This document shows, one piece after another, positions 1 to 7,470 of a stretch of 62,435 nt of DNA. The stretch spans positions 1 to 62,435 of the forward strand of contig CAJTTT010000020.1 in the NCBI GenBank assembly GCA_910579285.1. The letters run 5' to 3'. Origin of the DNA: an uncultured Lachnospiraceae bacterium. GTDB taxonomy: Bacteria > Bacillota > Clostridia > Lachnospirales > Lachnospiraceae. Each line of letters opens with the position of its first letter. Positions within the stretch are counted from its first letter, which is position 1. The translations under genes were made by a program, and so were the position numbers. The notes under the pieces are model-generated. The model was given only the letters and a program-made list of their open reading frames with translations. It was not told the origin of the DNA and ran no database searches.

Positions 1-4
1 ACAT
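1..4 (-). CDS. first codon of a gene leaving the window to the left
   Basis: On the minus strand an ATG lies at 4-2, preceded by a good ribosome binding site (AAAGGAG at about 12-18) and by a palindromic operator. Only the start codon is inside the window, so the product cannot be named. Its place just downstream of tetR, under a copy of the operator that also precedes tetR, suggests it is the regulator's target, often an efflux pump or enzyme. That last point is inference. Confidence 0.45.
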
Positions 5-18
5 AGTATTCTCCTTTC

Positions 19-45
19 ATACATTAAGACGGTATGTATCTGTCT
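19..45 (-). promoter_or_regulatory. palindromic TetR-type operator, copy 1
   Basis: Positions 27-45 form an imperfect palindrome, AGACGGTATGTATCTGTCT. The 20 bp at 19-38 (ATACATTAAGACGGTATGTA) recur with two changes at 828-847, upstream of the tetR promoter. A shared site before both the regulator and its downstream gene is the usual TetR-family arrangement. No clear -35/-10 pair was found for the downstream gene. Confidence 0.6.
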
Positions 46-80
46 AAAAAATAATACCTTACGAATGAATGTATAGTTTG

Positions 81-111
81 AAAATAAAACTGCCTTTTGC
101 AAGGCAATTTT
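81..111 (-). terminator. Rho-independent terminator after tetR
   Basis: On the minus strand a TGCCTT/AAGGCA stem with flanking A and T runs (AAAATTGCCTTGCAAAAGGC followed by AGTTTTATTTT) lies directly after the tetR stop codon. It separates tetR from the next gene, which must therefore have its own promoter in 5-80. Confidence 0.75.
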
Positions 112-113
112 AT

Positions 114-761
114 CTATTCGCCTACGTTTAAGTGTTCAAAGTAATTCTGTGCCATATCGAAAATTTCATCATCAATAATCGGCAAGTTCATACTATCTAA
201 CAAATATTTAATAAATGCAAACTTTGAAAGCAGTTCTTTCGGGGTTGCAGGATAGACAGAGGGAATTAACCAAAAATTTGTAAGTAATGGCAAAAGTTCA
301 GATAGTTCTTTTGCATACTCGGTTTGGATAGAGCCGTCCTCTATTCCCTCTTGAATAAGCTGCAACCAAAGAGGGGCAATCAATTTCCTGTTTGTATCAG
401 CCAGTTCAGCCAACAAGCGGGGATTTTTCAAAAGAGGAATACTCTGTTTTCCAAGTTCAGTCCTATCATTATCTGCGTGGTTTAACTTAATGACTTCACG
501 CATTTTTTCTAAACCATTTAGGTTCTTCTGATTTTGTACGGTAACAAATGGATTGTTGTCAAAAAAGAGTTTCCCCCCTAATGCGTCAATAATTTCCTCT
601 TTCGATTTGAAATGATGATAAATTGCTCCTTTAGTCAATCCACCAAGTTCATTTACAATATCTTGAATAGTTGTATTGTCGTACCCCTTTTCCATGAATA
701 ACCGCTGTGACACTTCTAATATCTTCTCAACGGTTATTTCTGGATATTTATTACGCGCCAT
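114..761 (-). CDS. TetR/AcrR family transcriptional regulator
   Basis: A 215-residue one-component repressor. The N-terminal helix-turn-helix is clear (residues about 10-55: ITVEKILEVSQRLF, then TTIQDIVNELG and KGAIYHHFKSKEE). The C-terminal ligand and dimerisation domain is helical and gives no hint of the ligand. The open frame could begin at 833, but that would run through a perfect promoter. The ATG at 761 follows GGGAGGTGATAGATAC, so it is the true start. The gene and its surroundings are visibly more AT-rich than the rest of the window, a possible sign of transfer. It is followed by its own terminator, then by a second operator copy and the start of another gene. Confidence 0.9.
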   Translation of the reverse strand: MARNKYPEITVEKILEVSQRLFMEKGYDNTTIQDIVNELGGLTKGAIYHHFKSKEEIIDALGGKLFFDNNPFVTVQNQKNLNGLEKMREVIKLNHADNDRTELGKQSIPLLKNPRLLAELADTNRKLIAPLWLQLIQEGIEDGSIQTEYAKELSELLPLLTNFWLIPSVYPATPKELLSKFAFIKYLLDSMNLPIIDDEIFDMAQNYFEHLNVGE

Positions 762-797
762 GTATCTATCACCTCCCATTTCATTCGTTTGGTATGT

Positions 798-847
798 ATT
801 ATATTCTTTTTGCGTCTGCTTGTCAAGATACATTCAGACGGTATTTA
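798..847 (-). promoter_or_regulatory. tetR promoter with operator copy 2
   Basis: On the minus strand TTGACA (826-821) is followed, after exactly 17 bp, by TATAAT (803-798), a full consensus sigma-A promoter. Immediately upstream, 828-847 reads ATACATTCAGACGGTATTTA, a near copy of the 19-38 site. Binding there would let the protein control its own synthesis (inference). Confidence 0.85.
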
Positions 848-910
848 ATTGTAAGGCGGAATAATATGTTTTATTTTGGCTAAAAAAGTTTAAGGTCCTT
901 ATCATATTAT

Positions 911-946
911 GTCAAAAAAAGCCAGCTTTTGCTGACTTTTTTTGAC
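911..946 (-). terminator. bidirectional terminator after cstA
   Basis: A near-perfect inverted repeat with arms GTCAAAAAAAG-CCAGC and GCTGA-CTTTTTTTGAC around a TTTT loop. It has T runs on both strands and lies about 65 bp beyond the cstA stop, so it can end transcription from the cstA side and shield against read-through from the other. Confidence 0.85.
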
Positions 947-1011
947 AGTTTTCTCTACACCATAATGGATATAGGAATCCGTATCTCCATTCATTTATAT
1001 GATTTTCTGTC

Positions 1012-2727
1012 TTACGCCGACTTCTTCTGCTTGGATAACGTCTGGATACCCTCGATTACCAGCACAACTGCAAGGACAATCAGAATCACCGCCAGAATCG
1101 CCTGTGCGTAAGGACCCCAGTCTGCGCCGCCTGCGGAAATGATACCGATCTGGTTCTTAACGGTTACACACAGGGAACAGATGGTAACGATGATCATAAA
1201 GCCCATCGGAAGCAGGAACATCTTGTTGTTCTTTCCTACATTGCCAAGCCAGGTAGCAACGGCCAGCAGACCAATACCTGCAAGGAGCTGGTTTGCCGCG
1301 CCGAACAGGCCCCAGATCTTGGAGTATCCCGTCATACCGAGCACAACGCCAAGAATAACAGTGATGATGGTTGCCACATAAGGATTCACCAATGTCTTTT
1401 TCCAGCCGTCCTTGATATCGTCCACAGTCTGGCCAGGCTCAAGGAAGAACTCCTGGAACATGAAACGCGCCAGACGCGTCGCCGTATCCAGAGAGGTCAG
1501 GCAGAATGCGGAGTAAGTAAGCACAAGCAGCGTATTCAGAACTGCAACCACGCCTTCTGATGCGATACCGCCGTACATCTGGGAAATACCGCCTGCAAAG
1601 ATCGCTGTTGCGCCTGCAGTGATACCGTTCTTGTATGCGAAGTTGATTGCGCACACCGTGATCACTGCCAATACACACTCTAAGAGCATGCCGCCGTAAG
1701 CGATGGGCTTCGCGTCTGTCTCTTTGTCGAGCTGCTTGGAAGTGGTTCCTGAAGATACCAGAGAGTGGAAACCTGAAATTGCACCGCATGCAACCGTCGT
1801 AAAGAGTACCGGGAACAGATACTGCATACCATTGCCATTGTCAACCGCAAAACCGTTGAACGCGGCAAGGCCGTCTGCACCACCCATACCTGCATGGGAA
1901 ATAATTACACCAACCAGAGCCACCGCCAACATTGCGTAAAGCAGGAAAGAACTCAGATAGTCACGGGGCTGTAACAGAATCCATACCGGCGTCACGGATG
2001 CGATGGCGATATAGATACCCACGATGATCATCCATGTGTTCGTGGTCAGATAAATCGGATGGAAATTCATGCCGATTACCATGCAGAGTGCGATGGCAAC
2101 CACGCCAAGAACCGTGGAAACTGCCATAGATGCATTGCGGCGGTACACCATGAAACCAAAAACAATAGCAATTACGATAAACAGCAGGGATACCATAGCG
2201 ACAGATGCATTTGTCGCAGAGGCTGCCATATCAATTGCGCCCGCGTCGTCCAACACTGCGCCGAAAGTCGTCGCCACGATGGATGCAAATGCAGCAACCA
2301 CCAGGATCAAGGTCAGGTACGCAAAGATGGTAAACAGCATCTTTGCCCTCTTGCTCATGTTGGAGGAAATGATCTCGCCGATGGACTGTCCTTTATGACG
2401 GATGGATGCGAAGAGCGCACCAAAGTCATGGACGCCGCCGAAGAAGATACCACCGATCAGAATCCAGAGCACAACAGGAACCCAGCCAAACATAGCCGCG
2501 CCAATCGGGCCTGTAATCGGGCCTGCACCCGCAATAGATGAGAAGTGGTGGCCCATCAGCACAGGCGCTTTAGCGGGAACATAGTCCACGCCGTCTTCCA
2601 TCTCATGCGCAGGGGTCGGTTTCTTGCTGTCGCCCACACCCCACTGCTTGCAAAGCCATCCGCCGTAGCCTATGTAGCCTACCACGAGAATGGCAATGCA
2701 GATAATTAACAATAACAATGAATTCAT
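1012..2727 (-). CDS. cstA: carbon starvation protein CstA, peptide/pyruvate permease
   Basis: A 571-residue polytopic membrane protein of the CstA/BtsT family, whose characterised members import peptides or pyruvate. It opens with a membrane helix (LLLLIICIAILVVGYIGYGG). It carries the family block HHFSSIAGAGPITGPIGAAM near residue 60, followed by GGVHDFGALFASIRHKGQSI. It is shorter than E. coli CstA (about 700) but normal for Firmicute versions. The ATG at 2727 has AAAGGGAGAG upstream and overlaps the TGA of the preceding gene in an ATGA junction, so the two are probably translationally coupled. A terminator at 911-946 ends the unit. The substrate cannot be told from sequence. Confidence 0.93.
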   Translation of the reverse strand: MNSLLLLIICIAILVVGYIGYGGWLCKQWGVGDSKKPTPAHEMEDGVDYVPAKAPVLMGHHFSSIAGAGPITGPIGAAMFGWVPVVLWILIGGIFFGGVHDFGALFASIRHKGQSIGEIISSNMSKRAKMLFTIFAYLTLILVVAAFASIVATTFGAVLDDAGAIDMAASATNASVAMVSLLFIVIAIVFGFMVYRRNASMAVSTVLGVVAIALCMVIGMNFHPIYLTTNTWMIIVGIYIAIASVTPVWILLQPRDYLSSFLLYAMLAVALVGVIISHAGMGGADGLAAFNGFAVDNGNGMQYLFPVLFTTVACGAISGFHSLVSSGTTSKQLDKETDAKPIAYGGMLLECVLAVITVCAINFAYKNGITAGATAIFAGGISQMYGGIASEGVVAVLNTLLVLTYSAFCLTSLDTATRLARFMFQEFFLEPGQTVDDIKDGWKKTLVNPYVATIITVILGVVLGMTGYSKIWGLFGAANQLLAGIGLLAVATWLGNVGKNNKMFLLPMGFMIIVTICSLCVTVKNQIGIISAGGADWGPYAQAILAVILIVLAVVLVIEGIQTLSKQKKSA

Positions 2728-3254
2728 ACAAACTCTCCCTTTCTTTTTTTGGAATATAATACTTTTTTCAAAATTTTCGCAGTCGGACGTCCGGCACGGT
2801 TACTTTCAATTCGGTCACTATCCCCAATGACCGCCGCCGCATGAAAGTCCATCCAGCCGTGAAGCGAAAATCGAAAACTTTTGTAAATGCGGCACTTCTT
2901 CAGAGCCTTAACAGCCTCCTCATCACAAGTGTCACAGACAATAATAGGGGTGATATAGGAATACATATGGCCCGGGCCGATATGCAGGCGGTCCATGCCA
3001 TCCTCGTAAGCTGTTTTCTTACACTGCTCAAAAACTTCGCAGGTAAGATGCGGCACATCGAAAAGATAGATAAATTCCTCACTGTCTGCCGCCCAGAGCG
3101 ATACCTTCTTAGAAACCATATACTTTTCGGCGTGTTCATAATACTCGCACAACGCCCGCAGCGGCTCCCGCTCTGTCCCGAAATCCGTTATGTTGTAATA
3201 AGCCACATAACTCTTCAATAAAATATCTATGATGTCTCTTCTCTTATCTTTCAT
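2724..3254 (-). CDS. unrecognised cytosolic protein coupled to CstA
   Basis: A 176-residue soluble protein that I do not assign to a family. It has no signal peptide or membrane segment. It contains three scattered cysteines early (CEYYEH, CEVFEQC) and a CDTC pair (residues about 108-111) next to hydrophobic ITPIIV, and a basic tail ending in KKRKGEFV. It starts at 3254 with GAGGG seven bases upstream. It overlaps cstA by ATGA and shares a promoter with it (3289-3317). The tight coupling suggests a role linked to CstA, regulatory or metabolic. It is not the small YbdD/YjiX protein that accompanies CstA in enterobacteria. Confidence 0.8.
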   Translation of the reverse strand: MKDKRRDIIDILLKSYVAYYNITDFGTEREPLRALCEYYEHAEKYMVSKKVSLWAADSEEFIYLFDVPHLTCEVFEQCKKTAYEDGMDRLHIGPGHMYSYITPIIVCDTCDEEAVKALKKCRIYKSFRFSLHGWMDFHAAAVIGDSDRIESNRAGRPTAKILKKVLYSKKRKGEFV

Positions 3255-3288
3255 AATCCCTCAGATTTTAACAAAATCCATATCTAAA

Positions 3289-3317
3289 ATAGTATCATTT
3301 TACGTCTTCTATTTCAA
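3289..3317 (-). promoter_or_regulatory. sigma-A promoter of the cstA unit
   Basis: On the minus strand TTGAAA (3317-3312) and TACTAT (3294-3289) are separated by 17 bp in a strongly AT-rich gap. The first codon of the cstA partner gene is 35 bp downstream. Confidence 0.65.
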
Positions 3318-3361
3318 GATATTTTAATTTTTTATTCATAATATTTTAATAATTTTGCATA

Positions 3362-4270
3362 TCAAAGAACCGTCAGAAGATGCGAAAAATATGCTGGAAG
3401 AGGCGCTTTTACCTCGATATACTCCCTGTTTACGGGATGAATAAATCCAAGGCAATATGCATGCAGCGTCTGTCCCTCCAGACGAAAAGCAGTCTTGCGC
3501 GGCCCGTAAATCTCATCTCCCAGAAGTGGATGCCCGATGGAAGTCATATGTACTCTGATCTGGTGCGTGCGTCCTGTTTCCAGCCTGCACTCAATATAAG
3601 TAAAATCGCGAAAGCGCTGAAGCACCCTGTAGTGTGTGACAGCCTCCTTCCCGTTTTTCTCATTGACGGCCATCCGCTTTCTGTCCTTCTCATCCCTGCC
3701 TATGGGCGCACAGATCGTGCCTTCCTCCTCCTTTACCGTTCCATGCACGATGGCGCGATAGCTTCGGTTCAGGGAATGTGCCCCCAGCTGCCCGGCAATT
3801 TCCCGATGGGAAAGATCGTTTTTACACACAATCAGCGACCCTGTGGTATCCCGGTCAATCCGATGCACAATACCCGGCCGCAGCACTCCGTTAATCCCGG
3901 AAAGATGCCCCTTACAGTGATATAGAACCGCGTTTACCAGCGTACCGCTGTAATGTCCGGGCGCCGGATGCACCACCATGCCTTTCGGCTTATCCACCAC
4001 CAGCACATCCTCATCCTCATAGAGAACGGAAAGCGGTATGTTTTCTGCCTCCACGGATGGTTCCACCGCCTCCGGGATCTGAAATGCCACCTCATCGTCC
4101 ACCCGCAGCCTGTAATTCGCTTTACAGGGCGAATCGTTCACCAGGACCTGCCCCTCTTTGATACACTTCTGAATATAAGACCGGGAAAGGGTCGGAACCG
4201 TGCCGCTCAGCCACTTGTCAAGCCGCTCCTCATCCTCCCCAATCCCGATCTGATAGCTGAACTGCTCCAT
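3362..4270 (-). CDS. RluA-family 23S rRNA pseudouridine synthase
   Basis: A 302-residue enzyme that isomerises uridine to pseudouridine in large-subunit rRNA. Residues about 14-75 form an S4 RNA-binding domain (RLDKWLSGTVPTLSRSYIQK). The catalytic block with the essential Asp is GIVHRIDRDTTGSLIVCKND, and the later ETGRTHQIRVHM motif is intact. The architecture, S4 plus catalytic domain with nothing missing, fits RluD-like enzymes, but RluA, RluC and RluD targets cannot be separated by eye. It follows lspA with a 41-bp gap, an order common in Firmicutes. Confidence 0.92.
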   Translation of the reverse strand: MEQFSYQIGIGEDEERLDKWLSGTVPTLSRSYIQKCIKEGQVLVNDSPCKANYRLRVDDEVAFQIPEAVEPSVEAENIPLSVLYEDEDVLVVDKPKGMVVHPAPGHYSGTLVNAVLYHCKGHLSGINGVLRPGIVHRIDRDTTGSLIVCKNDLSHREIAGQLGAHSLNRSYRAIVHGTVKEEEGTICAPIGRDEKDRKRMAVNEKNGKEAVTHYRVLQRFRDFTYIECRLETGRTHQIRVHMTSIGHPLLGDEIYGPRKTAFRLEGQTLHAYCLGFIHPVNREYIEVKAPLPAYFSHLLTVL

Positions 4271-4311
4271 ATGACACTAAAAATCCTTTCATAACTGTTC
4301 TTCTTGCGCTG

Positions 4312-4824
4312 CTATTTAAGTTCCCGGTACCGTTTCTGTTTAAAGCTGATAAAGTACAAATCTTTCTCCTTATAGACAAACAGAAGCAGGAAAAGCAGTA
4401 CAATAGCAGAAACTGTGGCGTAGATGTCCGCCACATTAAAAATGGGAAAATTGATGCGCACAAAATAGATGAAATCCACCACATAATCATAGCGCACCCT
4501 GTCGATCATGTTGCCAATGGAACCCGCCACGATCAGACTGAATAAAAAGTGCAGAATCGTATACTTCTTTTGGTCAGGCACCTTTGTCAGCACATAGCCT
4601 ATCACGAACAAAATCACGATCGCCACGAAAACGAAAAACACCTTCTGATTTGGCAGCATACCGAAAGCCGCGTAATTCAGCTCCAAAATCCCATTGATCA
4701 GATTGTAAGCAGGTTTATCCTTCAAATAAATCACTGCCTGCTGTTTGGTGTACTGGTCAAAAAGGATCAAGCCGACAATCATGGCCAGATCCAGAAACAA
4801 GAAAAACTTCTTTTTCAAACTCAT
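4312..4824 (-). CDS. lspA: lipoprotein signal peptidase (signal peptidase II)
   Basis: A 170-residue membrane aspartyl protease that cleaves the signal peptide of prolipoproteins after lipid attachment. Four membrane helices are visible. Both catalytic aspartate motifs are present: GNMIDRVRYDYVVDFI and FNVADIYATVSA. Its ATG overlaps the stop of aroB (ATGA), so the two are coupled, and rluD follows. The length is slightly above the usual 150-165 because of a polar tail rich in Lys and Tyr. Confidence 0.94.
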   Translation of the reverse strand: MSLKKKFFLFLDLAMIVGLILFDQYTKQQAVIYLKDKPAYNLINGILELNYAAFGMLPNQKVFFVFVAIVILFVIGYVLTKVPDQKKYTILHFLFSLIVAGSIGNMIDRVRYDYVVDFIYFVRINFPIFNVADIYATVSAIVLLFLLLFVYKEKDLYFISFKQKRYRELK

Positions 4825-5930
4825 TCCTTCATATCCTCATCACTAAAATGAATTTCTTTTACAGCCTGCACAATCTCCTCATCGGTAACGGTTCTGTCCA
4901 CATAAGCCTTACCCACCTTTTTGAGAAGCACAAACTTGATCTGTCCCGCTTCCATTTTCTTATCTGCCTTAGTGAGCGCAAGAATTTCCTCCGGCTTGAT
5001 ATCTTCAACACTGATGGGCAGATTAAAGGGAACCAGCATATCCCGCACTTCATAGTATTCATCCATAGAAAGGCTCTCATGTTTCCATGAAATATAAGCC
5101 GCCGCCACCATGCCGAGCGCGACGCATTCACCGTGCAGCATCTCAAAATGCTTCGCCTTCTCGATGGCATGGCCGATCGTGTGGCCAAAGTTGAGAAGGG
5201 CGCGGTCTCCCTGTTCTTTCGGATCCTTCTCTACGACAAGCTTCTTAATGCCGCAGCTTCTCATCACCATCTCCTCACAGACATCCATATCCCTGTCATG
5301 GATTTCGTACATATGGTCAAGCAGCCACTCATAAAAGCCGGCATCCTTAATTAAACCTGCCTTCATTACCTCCGCAAAGCCCGCATAAAACTGCCTGTCG
5401 TCAAGACTCTTCAGCGCACCAATGTTCATGTAAACCAGCTTCGGCATGTAAAACGCCCCAACCATGTTCTTATAACCGTCAAAATCAACGCCGGTCTTGC
5501 CGCCGATGCTGCTGTCTGACTGGGCAAGCAGTGTGGTTGGAATCTGGATAAAGTCAATGCCTCTCAGATAGGTAGCCGCCGTATAACCGACAATATCCCC
5601 CACAACGCCGCCGCCAAGCGCCACAAGCAGATCTTTCCTGTCGAATTTCTCCTCAATCAGTCTCCTGTAGATTTCTTTCACCGTGTCCAGCGTTTTATTC
5701 GCCTCACCGGCCGGGAAAGCGTGCAGGATCACCTTTTTACAACACTTCTCAAGACTGCCGGTAACTTCTTCGCCAAACAGCTTCTCCGTATTGCTGTCAC
5801 AGATCACGGCAATCTTCCGCTCTGCCACAGCCAAATCCGTAAGTTCTTCCGCAAGCAGGCTGAAATCCCTTGCGAAAACAATGTCGTAGCAGGGCTTCTT
5901 CTCATAGTTAATTGTCATTCGGTTCGCCAT
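4821..5930 (-). CDS. aroB: 3-dehydroquinate synthase
   Basis: The second enzyme of the shikimate pathway, converting DAHP to 3-dehydroquinate with NAD and a divalent metal; 369 residues, normal length. Visible signatures are the NAD-binding GGGVVGDIVGYTAATYLRG, the substrate segment SDSSIGGKTGVDF, and the metal-ligand region NFGHTIGHAIEKA. The start at 5930 has GGAG ten bases upstream. It is the first gene of an aroB-lspA-rluD unit. A sepF terminator lies just upstream at 5993-6028, so aroB probably has its own promoter in the 5931-5992 gap, though none is obvious. Confidence 0.95.
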   Translation of the reverse strand: MANRMTINYEKKPCYDIVFARDFSLLAEELTDLAVAERKIAVICDSNTEKLFGEEVTGSLEKCCKKVILHAFPAGEANKTLDTVKEIYRRLIEEKFDRKDLLVALGGGVVGDIVGYTAATYLRGIDFIQIPTTLLAQSDSSIGGKTGVDFDGYKNMVGAFYMPKLVYMNIGALKSLDDRQFYAGFAEVMKAGLIKDAGFYEWLLDHMYEIHDRDMDVCEEMVMRSCGIKKLVVEKDPKEQGDRALLNFGHTIGHAIEKAKHFEMLHGECVALGMVAAAYISWKHESLSMDEYYEVRDMLVPFNLPISVEDIKPEEILALTKADKKMEAGQIKFVLLKKVGKAYVDRTVTDEEIVQAVKEIHFSDEDMKE

Positions 5931-5992
5931 AGTATGTAATCTCCTTATATCGTCTTACTCTGCCGCCTGTCATCAGAATGAATGATGTTTAT

Positions 5993-6028
5993 AGGCGAAA
6001 AAGAATCGAGTGCAAAATGCACTCGATT
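5993..6028 (-). terminator. Rho-independent terminator after sepF
   Basis: An 11-bp perfect stem (AATCGAGTGCA / TGCACTCGATT) with a short A/T loop is followed on the minus strand by CTTTTTC. It begins three bases after the sepF stop codon. Confidence 0.85.
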
Positions 6029-6031
6029 TCC

Positions 6032-6526
6032 TTAAAAACCTTTGTCTATCGGCACATCAAAGGAGCCTGACAGGATATCCTGAAAGTCGCCGGAAATATC
6101 TACGCTGGCCGGCGTAATAATGAAAATATAGTGGGATATCTTCTGCAGATTACCCGAAATTGCAAAGCAGGAACCTGAAGTAAAATCAATAATCCGCTGG
6201 GCAATATCCACATCCAGCCCTTCCAGATTTAAGACTACCGTCCGATTCGCCAGAAGCGTCTCCGTAATTTCCCTCGCATCCTCCACCGTAGTCGGCTTGA
6301 TCACACAGACCTCCATGCCGGCTCCTACCTTTTTCGTCTGTCTGAGGGGCGTTACCTTCGGGGTAATCTTCCTGACCTTATCTTCCTCCGCATTATCTGT
6401 ATCTTTGCCGGAAATGGGCTTTCGCATCGGTTCCGGGTCATCGTCATAGAAATCGTCATCGTAATATCCATCGTCCTCATCCTCGCTCAATTTCATGGCG
6501 CTGATAAACTTGTCCATAACACCCAT
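6032..6526 (-). CDS. sepF: cell division protein SepF
   Basis: A 164-residue partner of FtsZ that bundles filaments and ties the Z ring to the membrane. It begins with the amphipathic membrane-binding helix (MGVMDKFISAMKLSE). A very acidic linker rich in Asp and Tyr follows (residues about 15-55). The conserved SepF core has KPTTVEDAREITETLLANR, then VVLNLEGLDVDIAQRIIDF and GSCFAISGNLQKIS. The start has GAGGATTTTACAG upstream. It lies downstream of yggS, as in many Gram-positives, but separated from it by a structured repeat (6570-6720). Confidence 0.95.
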   Translation of the reverse strand: MGVMDKFISAMKLSEDEDDGYYDDDFYDDDPEPMRKPISGKDTDNAEEDKVRKITPKVTPLRQTKKVGAGMEVCVIKPTTVEDAREITETLLANRTVVLNLEGLDVDIAQRIIDFTSGSCFAISGNLQKISHYIFIITPASVDISGDFQDILSGSFDVPIDKGF

Positions 6527-6569
6527 CTGTAAAATCCTCCATACGAATTTGAATTGATTCTGATACCAC

Positions 6570-6720
6570 GGATTGCTACGTTGCTTCGCAACTCCCGCAA
6601 TCCTACAAACATTCGGAATCCGTAAATTTACTTCGTAAATTACTACTTCCTCATGTTTGACGGGTCACTAATGCCAAATGATGCCTTCGTGCAAGCACGG
6701 GCATCATTGCCATTGTGCCC
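6570..6720. repeat. structured intergenic element between yggS and sepF (GCAAGC family, diverged)
   Basis: Three successive hairpins fill this gap. 6570-6603 pairs GGATTGC with GCAATCC around an inner GTTGC-TTC-GCAAC. About 6621-6645 pairs GTAAATTTAC with GTAAATTAC across TTC. 6662-6720 is a long hairpin whose tip is AATGATGCC-TT-CGTGC-AA-GCACG-GGCATCATT. The tip and the TTC-loop hairpin resemble parts of the 13221 and 55146 elements. Confidence 0.6.
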
Positions 6721-6741
6721 CTTGGTTTCAACTTATGTATA

Positions 6742-7440
6742 CTAAATTGCTGCGTATTCTCTTTCTCCAAATATGCCCGTACCAACTCTGACATAGGTCG
6801 CGCCCTCTGTTATCGCGACTTCATAGTCCCCGGTCATGCCCATAGAAAGTTCCTCCATAAAAACATTATCAATGTTTTTATGTATTATGTCAACATAAAT
6901 TTGTTTTAATTTTGCAAAATACCGTCTGTTTTGTTCCGAATCCTCTACATAGGGCGCTATGGTCATCAATCCTTTGACCCTGACATGGGGCAATTTGGCA
7001 ATCTGCTCCACGAGAGAAACTGCCTCCTGGGCTGTGGTTCCAAACTTGCTCTCCTCCTCTGCCACATTAACTTCCACAAGGATATTGACAGTGATCTCCT
7101 TCTTTGCCGCCTCCTTCTCGATCTCCTGCGCAAGACGCAGGGAATCCACACTGTGAATCAGAAAAACTTTATCTACAATATATTTCACCTTATTGCGCTG
7201 CAGATGCCCGATCATATGCCATCGGATGTCTTTCGGCATGCGCTCATACTTGTCCATAAGCTCCTGCACCTTGTTTTCCCCAAAATCCCGGCAGCCGTAA
7301 GCATACGCTTCCTCAAGAGCAGGAATAGGTTTCGTCTTGCTCACCGCAATCAGCTTCACCTCATCCGCCGCCCTGCCGCACGCCGCGCAGGCGTTCTTCA
7401 TACACGCTTCTACCACATCCAGATTTTCTCTGATTCCCAT
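6742..7440 (-). CDS. YggS-family PLP-binding protein (PLP homeostasis)
   Basis: A single-domain TIM-barrel protein that binds pyridoxal phosphate and buffers it; known family members have no classical catalytic activity. The PLP lysine lies in KLIAVSKTKP. FGENKVQE, HMIGHLQRNKVKYI, the phosphate-binding SMGMTGDYEVAI and RVGTGIFGERE are all present. The frame also allows an ATG at 7467, but that start sits three bases after the preceding stop with its AGGA too close. The ATG at 7440 has AAAGGA ten bases upstream, giving 232 residues, close to family length. The neighbour sepF is a common partner. Confidence 0.93.
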   Translation of the reverse strand: MGIRENLDVVEACMKNACAACGRAADEVKLIAVSKTKPIPALEEAYAYGCRDFGENKVQELMDKYERMPKDIRWHMIGHLQRNKVKYIVDKVFLIHSVDSLRLAQEIEKEAAKKEITVNILVEVNVAEEESKFGTTAQEAVSLVEQIAKLPHVRVKGLMTIAPYVEDSEQNRRYFAKLKQIYVDIIHKNIDNVFMEELSMGMTGDYEVAITEGATYVRVGTGIFGEREYAAI

Positions 7441-7470
7441 ATCTTTTCGGTCCTTTATCGTAAACATTTC

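Noticed and set aside
114..833. Longer TetR start at 833
   Set aside because: It would place a full-consensus promoter inside the coding region; the ATG at 761 has a strong binding site.
2059..2541. 160-residue open frame on the plus strand inside cstA
   Set aside because: His/Cys/Arg-rich, no ribosome binding site, fully antisense to a clear CstA; a shadow of the third-position bias.
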